Shown here piece after piece: positions 46,701-59,214 of a stretch of 64,000 nt of DNA; the first letter of the stretch is position 1, and each line of letters starts with the position of its first letter. The notes under the pieces are model-generated. The model did no database searches and had not been told where the DNA came from. It saw nothing but the letters and a program-made list of their open reading frames with translations. The DNA is from Larix kaempferi (lineage: Eukaryota; Streptophyta; Pinopsida; Pinales; Pinaceae). The position numbers and the translations under genes are program-made. The stretch is from contig BSBM01000047.1 of NCBI GenBank assembly GCA_027924585.1, forward strand, positions 23,828,001 through 23,892,000. The letters run 5' to 3'.

Positions 46701-46985
46701 ACTCTAAGAACTACCCAATATTTCATGTGTTTTGTTTGAAGAAGGGTGTGGGTTAGGCTTGTCGAGTTCAAATTCCATTACCATAATTCGATTCAGAAAG
46801 CTCCATTTGGCTTCATCTTGCATTTTTTTGGCCACATGAGAGTGTCACCTACACCAACACACAATCAAAGAAGTTCTACCCCAATGAAAATATATGCAGC
46901 CAAAAGATGCTACTTGGGAACTGTCATCCCTTTTACAGTAGTTTCCCATCTCTAGCCTTGAGGACAAGGATACTTTTGAAGGGGG
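43735..46985 (+). mobile_element. degenerate Ty3/gypsy retrotransposon internal region
   Basis: The gag-pol order is preserved through stops and frameshifts. The gag core reads KVDFNKFDGSNPS and WVTEMEHYFSCHG (about 44120-44190), and a gag C-terminal part runs to 44600. A zinc knuckle is at about 44716 (CYNCDERYAPGRK, with the His changed and the last Cys a stop). An aspartic protease is at about 44970 (DNGSTHNFIHQCVVEEL). RT begins, but MCLDF is followed directly by post-RT text (ECDSSRKGLG). RNase H follows at about 45800-46090 (TLAFTSK, DLEKFTY, HRFHID, HNLKHFLEQWLSSPE). Integrase C-terminal text is at about 46620-46960 (FYGP, RVGNVTYNLALQAHS, SSLEDKDTFEGGG). RT palm and most of integrase are gone. 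A 321-bp insertion sits at 46094-46414. Confidence 0.9.
46094..46414 (-). mobile_element. dispersed LTR-like repeat, copy 2, nested in gypsy
   Basis: The reverse complement matches 18960-19399 at both ends (GCACCGAGAGTAGCGAGGTG at the start; CTCGGTGCTTGATAGATATG and GGATCTATG at the end). It interrupts the gypsy RNase H to connection region between GYDYR and the following Lys-rich segment. Short flanks TACCGA and CACGA could be the remains of a 4-5 bp target duplication. Confidence 0.8.
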
Positions 46986-47340
46986 AGGTCACATTAGGGT
47001 CCTACTCTAATAACCCTAGTTTATTAATGTACAAGGCCATAACGACCATTAGTTATTTATTGGACATTGTCTTAATGTAAAAGGGCCTTCCTTATTGAAT
47101 AAAATCCCCTAAGTGGTTGACCCTCATTGATAACAAGACTACAAGTTGTTAGGCCTTTGTCTATTTAAGCATTGTATATAGAGTAGTAAGTTATGTAATG
47201 TGAGTAGATAATTGTCATTATATTTGGAGTTCTGCTCTTGGAGGATGCCCCTTTGAAGAGGCAAAAGAACATAACTATCTATTTTATCTATTCTCTCATG
47301 TGTTTTTCTATCTTTTCTCTGAATTGTTGGGTTTAAGTAT
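46986..47340 (+). mobile_element. putative 3' LTR of the gypsy element
   Basis: It follows a purine-rich GAAGGGGGAGGT (46977-46988) directly downstream of the integrase end, as a polypurine tract would. It includes a promoter-like GCATTGTATATAGAGTAG and a CCCCTTTGAAGAGGCAAAAG motif similar to CCCCCCCTCAAAGAGGCTTA at 57426 in the other gypsy LTR. No matching 5' LTR is left next to gag. Confidence 0.55.
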
Positions 47341-48545
47341 ATTATAGTTACAGTTTAAGACATAGCAAGGACCTTGGAAAAAATAAGTCAATGAGTATTA
47401 TAATGTCATATGAATCTTGTATGGTATTTTTTGGACTAAGTGTGAAAATTTGAACATAATTTATTATACCTCCCATGTCTTGATGTAAATCTTGAGCATT
47501 GTCAAAGAGTGTAATATGAATTGCCGGTGTCGGTTATTTAGTGCACTGGTGTATGGTTTTCCTATAATGTACTTAGGGAGGATAATGTGGGGTACTCAAG
47601 GAGGTACCCAAGGGAATAATAAATGTAATGTGGGGATAATGAATGTAATGTGAATAGGTCCACTTGGTAGTTGGTGGGTGATAAATACACACACTTGGTT
47701 GTTAGAAGAAATAATATAATAATAAGGGGTAGTGGGAATATTAATATTCATGAGTTAGTATAATTACACATGATATCATTCTATTAAATACGTGGATGTT
47801 GGATGTAATATCTGTAGCTAGCATGGTTTGTGGGGTGATTTCTTTCATAAGGAATAGTTAATGGTGTTACCCTACCTTAAAGGTTTTCATATTAATAAAG
47901 TAAGAATGTTTTCTATCTTATAATTCTTGGATATCTTATGCATGTTTGCATATTCAAATAAGTTACATAACAAGTTATATTGAAGCATTTCCAATATTCA
48001 AAAGAGAGATTTTTTTTTCCTTTTATTTTTCATGTTTTCAAAGGGAAAATGAGGGTCCCAACACTTAGATAAATTTCTAAGTATTTTTGAGAAAAAAATA
48101 TAGAAACTAATTGTGTATTGGTATTCTCCTCACAAAAATACACAATTTCAAAAAACAAATTGCTAGAATTAGAATTTATATGAAAGAGATATTACAGTTT
48201 GAAATTGACTATTCTTTTAGGATTTTCCAGTGACGACCATTAGGCTTGCAAAGGACATAAATTTTGATAGAATGCTTAGATTTCCACTATATCAACACCA
48301 TTTGATAGATAATTTTTTATGCTTTGATATGACATATTATATGATATATTTCTAGTCAATATTGAGTGTGCTACAATTGTTATAAAAGTTTATCCTTAAA
48401 CCCTCACAAAATTGAAGAATGGCAAAGTGGTGGAGCATGCCATGGGAGGAATGAATGGTGGTGATAAAAAATTTCCAAGATATGTATGTGATTTGCAAAG
48501 ATATGAATAAGGGAACCCACGAATTCAAGGAGAGTTGTATCTTTT
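47341..48545. other. AT-rich interval, no feature seen
   Basis: No coding or structured element was recognised. Confidence 0.35.
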
Positions 48546-48974
48546 GTGAAATGTATCCCATCATCCAGAGAGTATACCGATGAAATGTATACTTGGTATG
48601 ATTTAGCGGATGAACATGATGATTGGTACATGGATAGTTGTCATTTTTGGGAAGCAAACTACTTTTACCTTCTATTTGATGTCTCTACTCCTCCTTATGT
48701 AGAGAAAATCATGGATGGAAGTCCTGAGAAGGTTATGACTACTAGTTTGGAACTTGCATATTCTCCATTAGTTGTTGTCCTTGTAGATCCTCATATGACC
48801 TTTTGTAGTTACATCGTTTATTTTTTGGATATGGATGGATCCATATATTTGGATCCATATAATCGTGTTAGGGAGCACCATTCTCTAACAAGTATTAAGC
48901 TTAGGTATATTCAGTGGGGAGTCAACATGAGTACTTTGACATGGGACTTGGGTTTATGGATGAGCTCGGATTAA
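48546..48974 (+). CDS. hypothetical 142-codon ORF
   Basis: An uninterrupted frame starting ATG AAA TGT. The predicted protein is acidic and aromatic-rich near the start (MYTWYDLADEHDDWYMDSCH), followed by a hydrophobic stretch (SPLVVVLVDPHMTFCSYIV) and DGSIYLDPYNRVREHH. I recognise no family. Its length is notable for AT-rich DNA full of stops, but base composition does not stand out, so it could be chance or a fragment of an unknown transposon. Confidence 0.25.
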   Translation: MKCIPSSREYTDEMYTWYDLADEHDDWYMDSCHFWEANYFYLLFDVSTPPYVEKIMDGSPEKVMTTSLELAYSPLVVVLVDPHMTFCSYIVYFLDMDGSIYLDPYNRVREHHSLTSIKLRYIQWGVNMSTLTWDLGLWMSSD

Positions 48975-49399
48975 TTCAGTATGGAAGTTAATATTTTCAC
49001 ATGTGACACTAGCTTATTTAGCATTTATATTAGCACTTGTACATAGGACCGAGGTTTATGGTGAAGCTTCTTGGACTACTTTAGCATGGTGGCGTAGTAC
49101 ATGGGACCCTAGTTCCCTGGCATATTTTATATAATGGTCGTCCATGGTACCCTAGTTTATGGTTATACCTCTTCAAATCAAGCATTGAGGGAAATCCTTT
49201 TCTAATAAACAATGTAGCCAACTGGTACCAAGCACAAGCATCCATCCATTCCTTTTGAATGCAAATATGTAGGAATTTCACTGGCTGGTCATAGAGAATA
49301 TATTGCATGTACTGATAGAATATCCAAATTCCTTTCGGATGCAAATATGTAGGAAGTTCACATGTGGTTAATATAGATACGAGGGTGTCCAGGGTCCCG

Positions 49400-49870
49400 A
49401 GGACAAGGGATTGTCAAGTGCTATGGCTCTATGATTTACGTGTGGGGTCCAATAATAGTACTTGGCCCAATATTTCAAAGCTCTAACTAAGGAGGCTCAA
49501 CCATGGCATTAGTCGTACTACCTGACTACCTAAGTACACGAGAGTAATCTTCTTGAGTGCTGTTCTCGGTGCCACTATATAAAAAAGATAGTCGATCAAA
49601 TTATCTAGAGTTGGTATCAAGGTACCTATGGGATTTCCTATATACCCCAGGGTACATGGAAGAGAGATTATGTATGCAAGTATTGTCTTATGAGGTACTA
49701 CTCAAAGGGGTACCAATAGAGGTTATAACGATGTCCAACTAATGTGACTAAGTACAAATTGTATTATCTACATGTATGCTTCTCCAATGTAGTTACACTT
49801 GATGAATGACTAATCTCTACGTTATTTAAAGACGTTGGAATGTGTCTCTAGGCTAAAAAAAAATTACGAA
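49400..49870 (+). repeat. dispersed repeat, inverted copy of 43290-43720
   Basis: See 43290-43720. The + orientation carries TTGGTATCAAGGTACC at about 49612, preceded by a C-TATATAAAAAAG TATA-like element at about 49576. Confidence 0.7.
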
Positions 49871-50759
49871 AATTTGGAGGCGTGTTGGCTCAGGAAAGTG
49901 TTTTGATACCACTTGTGGTGTACTTAACCCTGCAAATCAGAGCAACAACAAGATATAATGAGATAAACAATGCCATAAAGCACAATATTATAGTGTAGAA
50001 TAACTCATCAAAATAAATAGACAAGAGAAATGTTGTATAAATAACTCTTGTATTATGATAGTAAAATATGGAAGCAATGTTCACTCGCCTCTTAAGGTTG
50101 GGCGACCTTTTTCTTGAGCAGAGCTCCAATACACGTATTCTCAACAAAACAATCGATATCCTTATATCTCTTTAAATAGGCTTTCAATATCCAAAACCCT
50201 AAGTACTTGACATGGTCAAATAATTATGTGAGTACCAACTACTCAACCTTATTTAAAAGAGATGGATTCATACATTACTTGACTAACTCCTAAAGTAAGA
50301 GATTTAGGGTAGGGCCCTAACATTTTACATACAACCTCCGGTTGTATCTCTAAAGCTAATCATGGGTTTTCTTGTACATGTGAAGATTGAAATGATGGGC
50401 GTACAATATAAATAGAATTGAAGATAAAGGTAAACATGGACTGGAGTTTGGAACATTTGACATTTGGGGTGGATTGGACAAAGAGGTTTGCGTGCATTTA
50501 TACATGTGTTTGGATGAAGAGCCAACCTTTTTCGAAGGGTTTCCTGCTAGGAGAATCCGACTCTTGATAGAAAAATTGACCTTTGAAAACCCTTGCAAAT
50601 TGGAGAGTGTGAAGTAATTACAACTAGTAGGAAAGGAAAACCCACAATTGTTATTCCTGAGTCGATGAATGCATTAGAACATGGTTCCAGTGACAACTTT
50701 CCATAGGAATATCATTCTCAACTATCTGGCGATGCTCAATTTGTAGAATTTCATGTTGT

Positions 50760-51240
50760 TTCTACTTTCATTGACATTTCTAACTTTGGAGCTTCCACCA
50801 GGGATTCTTTGGAATTGAAGTCAGGTTCATTGTTTTGCAGTAATAGCAACAAAAAATTTATGATGAAATCAATGGAGGGAGATAGAGAATTTGTTACAAT
50901 GCGATATTTGTTCTTAGATGGGTTTAGCATGCTTGCAGCATTAACAAGTGTTGTGGGTATCTATAGGAGTGCATCAGGACATGCTCAATTATATGCATTC
51001 CAAAGACATGTTAAGGATGTTGGAAGAAATTTTGTTGATGATAATGCGCACCCGGGTATGCTTGGTGTGGCACCTCTAACCAAGTTGTTTATGAAATTAT
51101 ACTCCATGGATTTAGCCACCCAAAAACATCTAATTAATGTGGGGCAACGTATGGCATTGGTGTCTATCTTGCACCTAAATATTGCACCTATATAAGGTAT
51201 AAGCACAACTACTTAAGCCTTAAAAGGTATCTTGTTTAGT
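50760..51240 (+). pseudogene. RCD1/SRO-like (PARP-like domain) gene remnant
   Basis: The frame 50809-51195 encodes MEGDREFVTMRYLFLDGFSM, then ALTSVVGIYRSASGHAQLYAFQ. This matches the start of the PARP-like domain of plant RCD1/SRO proteins (IYRNS..GQAQLQAFQKH in relatives). After about 51045 the homology moves to another frame: YAWCGTSNQVVYEIILHGFS, then a stop (TAA at about 51137) and CGATYGIGVYLAPKYCTYI. So there is one frameshift and one nonsense change. SRO proteins are nuclear stress-signalling hubs and mostly catalytically inactive. No WWE domain was confirmed upstream and no RST domain downstream. Confidence 0.75.
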
Positions 51241-53131
51241 TTTGGTATAGTTTATACTGTTGTTTGCGCCACACCTCTATATTTTTGGGATATTCTTCAT
51301 TGGAATATCATGAAAAATGATAATTTATGCACCACCTTGTAGTGAAACATACTATAATGTACAGAGTTAGGCTAGGTGAGTAATATTATAAGATTGAAGA
51401 TAGGGAAACAAGTTGAAGTTCTTCAATGTTTACATATAGATACATGTCGAAAAATTACCACTCTCTTTTCAAAACACACACACACATACATATGATAATT
51501 TAGAGCTTGATGTGCAATATTCTATGCAATAATCAATGACATAAATATTCCCCCTATTGTTGCACAATGAGAATACGACCATGATTTGACATGAAAGTTT
51601 GTATTCAATTGTATGAAGGGATACCTGTCAAATGTTTTCCATTACATATATTACAGTATAAAATGGAAACATTGCACATTACCAAACCGATATCTCTTCA
51701 ATTAAAACATACTTGAAGTATGCTAATGATTGATGGAGATGACAATATCCAGAAGCTGGAAATGTTGTTCCAGGAAATGAGATTCTACCCAAGAGTTTGC
51801 GGGTGTGAATTGTAAACGAAATAGAAATGGAAGCAGAGGTTTGTTGAACCCACCTCGTGACCTCTCTTAGGAGATGATAGACTAAAAAGTTTTTGGTAGG
51901 AACATGTAGACATCATTGAAGTTTTTAGGTAGACCATGTTGAGAGCATTGAATGTAGAAGGGTAAACGCCATAACAAAGAGGGTTGCTCGAATGCATTAA
52001 AGGAGAGAAGATAAACCGGACATGAAAACACCATTTGACATTACCACCTGCCATTACCATCTATTCAAATGAGACCAATAGTGGAAATGTCACGGATGGT
52101 CGTTTAATAGTGATTGACAAATGCCAATCTTCTAAAAAAATTGCTAGATCGATTTGATGAGGGAAAATACCTTATGACATAAATATATAGAGCAAGAAAA
52201 CCCAAATGATTTAAAATATAAGATCTTTTGGAACTTTGAGATGGTTCTTTATTTTCTTTTATTTTTGTTAAAATGTTTTGTGATCCCAAATGGTGGATAT
52301 ACAGAACATGAAAACCCAAATGAGTTGAGAAAGGCACTATAATTTGGAAGTTTTGGGTTTTCTTTATGAAGATTGTTTTCATATTCTATGCAATTTTTGC
52401 TTAAATATATGAGTTTGCTATCGGTTCTCATAGTAGTAAGAATTATTTTATAACAAACAAAAATGACATACACTTTGTTTTTCACAATGTTAAATTGTTT
52501 TAGTAAAATTTTATAATTAGAAACATAATTAACAAGAGGAGCTGCATTAACAAGGGGAGATCCACGAGGGGAGGGATCATAGATATTTATGACCACAAGT
52601 TTGAGTTCAAGGTTACCATGCACGATTGTGCAATGCGATTGTGGATTCCAGATGGGAGTGTGAATGGATAATTATATATGGAAAGACTATTGTTCATGTT
52701 GACCTTTTCTACCGAAAAAGAGCACTAGGTAGCAGACGAAGTAGGCCCCTTGAGTTTAGTGGGAAGCTAGAGAACTGGAACATGCAGAATAATTAAGGTT
52801 TGACTCATTCCCATAGTTATAAAATGAATTCGACTATACATAAGTATCCCATAGATTCAATAGCTTATTCTAATGCTCAAGATTGATATTCTTAACATTG
52901 TAAGGAGTCGATTATGGATTTCAAGATCAAGCGACTCAAAAGCTTGCGCAGGATGGTTACTTGTCATAGTTTCATCATAGACCGCTTAGACATTTACTAT
53001 AGGTGAACTAAGTAAAGGTGAACCAAGCTCAACCAACGTAGAAGCATCTAGTCTTAGTCTAACCGTCCATACAAAGGAAGTAGAAGCATGAAAGGAAGTA
53101 GCATCAGAGGTGAAGGAAAGAAATTTAGTTA
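51241..53131. other. non-coding interval
   Basis: No further SRO exon could be confirmed. The minus frames at 51785-52060 and 52249-52623 carry no recognisable motif. Two copies of AAAACCCAAATGA(T/G)TT(A/G)A lie at about 52197 and 52310. Confidence 0.35.
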
Positions 53132-53608
53132 TTGCGTCGAGAGGCGCTCTACAGCCTAGTACGAGAGAGATCTTGTAACGTGTATGTGTAGCATTACATG
53201 TGTGATGTAGCGTTACAACCTAGTATGGGGGAGATGTTGTAACGTGTATTGATATAACGTTACACATGAGTATGAGAGAGATGTTGTAACGTTACACGAA
53301 TAAAAAAAGAGTAAAAAGTAATAAATTATATTATGTCGGCCATTAATAAATTCATGTTGGCTCATAAAATAAAAAATTAATGAAAGTATTTAAAAAAAAT
53401 CCATGTTGACTCATAAAATAAAATATTATGAAAAGTAATTAAAAATTGATGTTAGTTTATAAAATAAAAACTTAAAACTTAAACTAAGGTCTATCAATCA
53501 AGAGATATTAAATTTCTTGAGTTTAAATTTAAAAAAAGAAATACACCTCAAGAAATTGGATCCCTCTCGGTGCTTGATAGATACGGGTTTAAAATGGATC
53601 TATGCTGG
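53132..53608 (+). mobile_element. dispersed LTR-like repeat, copy 3
   Basis: It matches copy 1 (18960-19399) almost base for base from AGTAAAAAGTAATAAATTAT to GGATCTATGCTGG. The 5' part has extra internal repeats of GGGGGAGATGTTGTAACGTG-like text (about 53167, 53227 and 53277). The high identity to copy 1 suggests recent activity. Confidence 0.8.
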
Positions 53609-56569
53609 TATATGATGCATTTATGGTTTGTTCAGTTCCAAATCCATCTACATTATTTTGGTTGGTTCAAATTCAAAAAATTGACAACTAGAAGAAGCAA
53701 CATGTGAATGCAATGATTAAGCAATCACAGTCATTGAACATTGAACATTTAATGTACAAAACTAATGCTAACAACAATTTTAACATTATTCCAAAAAGGC
53801 AGAACATAGGTAAAGTACTATCACTTTGAAATATTTCAAGGTTTATAGTTTTAAAATAAAAAACTACCCCCTTCCTCAATATAAGGCAAAATAAGACCTC
53901 AAAGTTTTTAATTTGAGTACATAACGGTTTCAAATTTATAATTCATCAAAATAAAATGTACTCTCCAAAATCAACTTAAAACTTAGGCTATATGTGAACT
54001 TAGTGCTTTGAATTACGTGCCATCTTATTGAAAAAGGAACAAATCATTTCATAAAGTCCCTACAAGGGACTAATAAACCAAAGATGAAAATAAGTTTTCA
54101 CATAAAGGTAGCCCTGGCCACTTTTGATCACTAGATTTTGAATTGGGTTTATAACAAAATTTTGGGTTTTCTATGAGAAGATTGTTTCCATATTTTATTT
54201 AATTTTTTTGTTAATGATAGATTGTATTATGGTTTACTTAGTATTCAAAGTTTTTTTATTAAAAAAATATTGTTTTTTGGTTTACTTAGTATTAAAAGTT
54301 TATATATAATAATAATAATAATTTATTTTTAAGGTTATCATTAAGCGAGACATTAATTTGGTGTATGGGAACCCCTTGTTTGCGGAATAAGGGACTCGCC
54401 TCTGCGCAACAATTTAATTGCTAATTGCTTTAGTATAATTTTATGGATTAAAAAATAATTAATAAATTAAAAATTAAAAATATTTTAACTATAAAATTTA
54501 TTTTTATTTGGTCTTGGAATAAGATCTAAAACTGTTTTTGATTTGTTTAGAATTGGTTTTTCTTAGATATAAAGAAAATGGTTTATAATATCTTAAATTG
54601 AGTGTATAACTTACTCATTTATTAAAAAAATAATTAGTCTAAGTAAATAAATTGATAAACTTAAACTTGAAAAAATGATAAGAATTGTGTGAGAAGTTAT
54701 AGTTTCATTCAATTAAATAAAAACTTTGAACATAAAAAAATTTTGTTTTAAAAGTTTTAGTTTATTTTAAAACAACTTAAATAATCAAAATTTCAAAAAA
54801 AAATCATGAGAGAACTACAAATTGGAACCCTATAATATTGAACTTTTCCACTTATTAATTCCTTGAGCCTTTTTCAAATTAAAATATTTAAGAAGCATAA
54901 TCTATAGTTTTGTGGTTAAAAATAAAATAAAATTCTAATAATATTAACAATTTAATGTTAAATAGGTGTAATGGAAAAAAAAATCCTCACAAAACCAAAT
55001 GAAGACATTGATTTTCTCGATAGTAAGTGAATGCGTGGTAAAATTTGTAATTACAAAATCATATTTTTGTTGATTATTATACAGTTTTTGAAACTTTTAG
55101 GAAAAATTACCGAAGTAAAGGAACTAGAAGTTTGGATAGACCACTGCAATACCTTATGTACGTGTTTTTTTTCAATATGAGAAGTAAAATGAGTCTTTTT
55201 TCCATGGAAACATGTGAATGCATAGTAGTAAATCTCCATTCTTAATAAAATAAAATAAAATAAATTTTTTAATCTCAATTAATAAAGGAATAAATATTGT
55301 AGTGACCAAGTTCTTTTAATTAATAAAAATATTATTAAGGATTCAATCTGATAAGGAATAAACTATATTTTTATTTAATTTTGAAAAACATTATTTCTTA
55401 AAACTTGGGAAAACAAAAAAAATTCAAAATAGATATAAATCAAAGTAATTACATTTTTTTAAAATTCTACATCAATTCAAAATCTCAGAACTCTAAGATA
55501 TAAAGAATTATGATTTAAAATTTTCATCTATAAAATTATAAAAACTAGCAATTGCCCAAAAGGTGCAAAGATACGTCAATAGGTTGATGTTGGAGGGTGA
55601 AATGGATAAAAGGGGGAATTGAAATCAAAATATTATTTTGCAAACAATCAACACTTATGTAGAGTTTTATTGAAAAATATGTGGTAGATATGACTTGATT
55701 CCCTTCCAAGGAAAAAAATTAACAAGTATTAGACACAATAGATATAGAAATTACTCTCTTTCTATCTAATTTCCTCTCGAAAAGGAAGATAAAGAAAATC
55801 ATTGATATACTCTTGATGTCATAGGAAAATACATGGTATGCAAGTGGTTGGTTGTCACTCATTTTTATCTACTTTTGGTGCTAATGAAACACTCTCAAAA
55901 TACAAGCTTACAAGTATTCAACTGATAATCAAGCATCCAATTTCCTTGAACTCATAAACCTATACAAGAAAATGTAGATCTAATGAACAAATATTAGTGA
56001 GGCATAAAACCATATCCCCATTTTGATAATGAAGTAAGGGGAGACATCTAAATTGAAACAACATTTGAATAAAAAATACACCATGATACATTTACCAAAT
56101 AGAAACACCTGCAACAAACCATGATCTATGTTATTTATATCCACCCACCTAGTATATACGTTCAAATATCAAACCCAGGGACACAAGTCTTTGGGTTGTA
56201 GACATGGTTGAAAATTTCAGGGATAATTTTAAGGACCCATACTTATTTAAAAGTGTATAAACCTTGGCGAATCTTACCAATTCTTAAAATGTCAACTATA
56301 AAATATTTGGCGATATTTTTTTAAAATTATTTCAATTTCTAAGGATTTAATATAGTTTATATAATAATTTGGCGATTTTTAGAGTAAAAAAAGTTTACCC
56401 CATCAAAATTGGGTGAAACAAGGCTTCAAAAAATGCAAATTGGCGAATCTTTTATTGGAAAAAACATGGAAAAATAGCCCATGAGCTAAATTTCGCCCCT
56501 AAGATTATCCTTGGTTGAAATAGGAAACCTAAGACTTATACCATAAAATAAGTTGTAAGCATCCAAGTT
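53609..56569. other. very AT-rich interval
   Basis: Poly-A/T runs and a short ATAAA microsatellite (about 55244-55262). No gene is supported. Confidence 0.45.
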
Positions 56570-57230
56570 CAAGAATGACAGTTATGACACATTGATCCAC
56601 CACACATGACATATTAAGCATATCCTTGCCCTCCGAGTAGGGATATTGACAATATTAAGAAGTTAATAGCACTAGGTAGATGGGATTTGAGGTCCTGTAT
56701 ATTGTTAGGGAGCAAAGTAGGCCTTAGGCCATAAATGAATATTATGGGAATCAAGGCTCAAGAATAGTGACCTTGAACCAAAACACATGACCTCCGATGG
56801 TGATATTTGGCCTCCATGTGGGTTGTGTGCACCATTACAATTTCTAAACAAAAGGTATAAGTCAAGGGGTCCCTAACATGGTGGTGGGAGGAAACATAGG
56901 ATTTATCCCTTAGAGGAATATTTTGTTCATCCAGGGCCAAGAAAAACACCTTGAACCCACAAATATGACCTCCCAACTATATCATTTTCCTCTTAGCAGG
57001 CTTATTGGCACTATTAAGGTTTTTGGAGAACTAGGTATTGGTATGAAGGCTTGGACAAAGGTCGTGAGATGAAACTTGTTCATTAGGCCTAAAAAGTAGC
57101 TTCTAGGGATTAATATCCATTAATGAGGTGTCAAACTACTACACATGACCTCTTTGTGGGATGTTTTTCCTTTGAGTTGCAATATGGATACCATTAAAAA
57201 GTTTTGAGCACCAAGGATGAGTCATGGGGT
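56570..57230 (-). repeat. about 178-bp satellite array, minus orientation
   Basis: Four diverged units are marked by ACACATGACCTC-like words at about 56604, 56783, 56960 and 57138 (spacing 177-179). The reverse complement of a unit matches units of the array at 59215-61030, for example CATAAATG(G/A)ATAT, ACCAAAACACA(A/T)G and TGGAGGCCAAATATC. Confidence 0.85.
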
Positions 57231-57234
57231 GGTA

Positions 57235-58130
57235 GACATAGTCGAGTGAGGAAAATATTGAGCTCTAGATATTGTGTCAATATATTTATATTATTATATT
57301 ATTATTGTATTTATTGGTCAGCTAGGTCCTTAATTGTAATTGTGCCCTATGTCTCCTATATATACCAAGGAGATCTAGTTTTAGAGATCATCTCATCTTG
57401 TGCACTGAATACATAGCAAAAGGAGCCCCCCCTCAAAGAGGCTTAGTATTCATTGAATCTATATCATTATCATGGTATGGAGCTACTTTTATTTCTATAT
57501 GGGTAAAATTGGTTCATATCATTTGGTATCAAATCATAAGGTCCTTGGATGGGCTCTTTCAAAATGTATCGTCTCCCATTTTCACTATTATTTTTGGAAG
57601 GTTTCAGATAGATAACTTTTTTTAAGCCCTAGAAGACATAGGAAAGCGACCCCGGTACAAATTTAGGGTTTTGGTTCACTGTAACTTTGATGTTATGGTC
57701 TGTGGAAGGTATGGTTTTGGACTAGTTCTAAAACTAGTCTCAAACATGCCTTCTAGGTGAAACTGTCATGTTAGAATATTGAAATCTCCAATTTGAGTAC
57801 CACAAGTTGCATGGGATAATAGATATGTACAACAGTTTAGGTAAAATCTCAAGATTGTGTATAAAAATTGGACACATGGCATGGTGTACAACTTCACTCT
57901 ATTGAAAGGGCCAAAAGCAACAAGTTGTGGGAAAGTTACCATAACTTTCCCTTGGAAATTTAGAATTTGATAAAGACTATAACATTACAGAGAAGACATG
58001 TCAGGGTACTACCATAAACAAATTCAGACCTAGAAAGGAAATTTTTTAAAAGCTATCATAAGTGGAAGGTCAACTGACAAGATAGTCTCCAAATCAGGGA
58101 TTGAAAAAATATGTAACTTACAATTGACAT
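57235..58130 (+). mobile_element. gypsy 5' LTR, primer site and leader
   Basis: A TATA-like CTATATATACCAAGG lies at about 57356, a U5-like CCCCCCCTCAAAGAGGCTTA at 57426, and TTTGGTATCAAATC (related to the initiator-Met primer site TGGTATCAGAGC) at about 57521-57534. Non-coding leader sequence related to 42930-43289 follows up to gag. The LTR start is uncertain. Confidence 0.6.
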
Positions 58131-59190
58131 AATTTTGATTAGAAGATCTGTTTCGAGTGCTTCAAAAAATGTGGTAAAGTTCAAATACACACACACACAC
58201 ATAATTGTGGGCCCACATGGAAAAGGGTAGTGAAATAAATTCCACATCAATTAATCCTCCAAAGAGCTCAACTTATGACTCAAGAAGAAAGTGAAGAGAT
58301 ATATAACCAACTATAAGGAATTAAATGATAGGTCAATGAAAAAGGTGGATTTGACACCCACACACAATGAAATAGAAAGTAAAATGGAAAAGATGGATCA
58401 AATAGAAGGTTCAAAAGATGAAAAGTATGGAACCTAATATGGTTAGTAAATATGACCTCAGAGACATGAAGGATGGGTTTTGAATGACTTAAAACTCCTC
58501 CTTACCCCTAATTCACCTCCTCAAGAACAAGATACGGATAAAAAAAGGGTTTAGTCCTAGCCTTATATTGAAAAAAATGAAACACAATTGGAGAACACGA
58601 AGTTTGAGGTCCATGACACTTGATCATTCATCACTCCAAGTTCCACATCACCGTGGGTTCAACTTGAGACCAAGGAACTATGTCATTCCCAAGATTGATA
58701 TGAGAAAGTTTGATGGTAATGATCTAATAACATGGATACTCTAGAAGGAATGATTCTTTGATCTAAACCAAGTGTTGATTTTACAAAAGGTAACTATTTC
58801 ATCCTTGTATTTAGAACATGATCAATTTGTGTGGTACCAATGGCTTTGTGATCATAAAAAGGACTCGATTGTCTCTTGATCTATATTTAAGGATGAATTG
58901 ATAGCACATTATGAGGATATCAAGAGAAATACCTTCTTTATCCAATTGATAAATCTCAAGAAAAGAGGTCTAGTTACAAATCACATTAAGCACTTTCAAA
59001 AGCTGAGTCTTAGGGTGAAGATCATCCTGAAGGATAATTTGTTGGATCTCTTTATGGGCACTTTAAAGGACATAATTTAACATCACGTATGTCTCTTTGA
59101 ATCTAAATCATTAGAGAATTATTTTATTTTGGCAATAAAAAATGAAATTAAAAATATGGCTACTAGAAAGGATACCACTAATACCTGGAG
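58131..59190 (+). mobile_element. Ty3/gypsy gag remnant
   Basis: With several stops the + strand reads IPKIDMRKFDGNDLITWIL, SSLYLEHDQFVWYQWLCDHK, IFKDELIAHYEDIKRNTFF, IQLINLKKRGLVTNHIKHFQ, DLFMGTLKDII and LAIKNEIKNMATRK. This is the order of the gypsy Gag capsid domain (RKFDG..P..W to LA.K.E). No zinc knuckle, protease or RT follows; satellite DNA starts directly after it. Confidence 0.85.
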
Positions 59191-59214
59191 AGAGGGAAAT
59201 GTTCTCCTAATTGT

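Noticed and set aside
53604-53616. Primer-binding site TGGTATATGATGC after dispersed repeat copy 3
   Set aside because: It has mismatches to TGGTATCAGAGC and the other two copies do not preserve it, so chance is likely.
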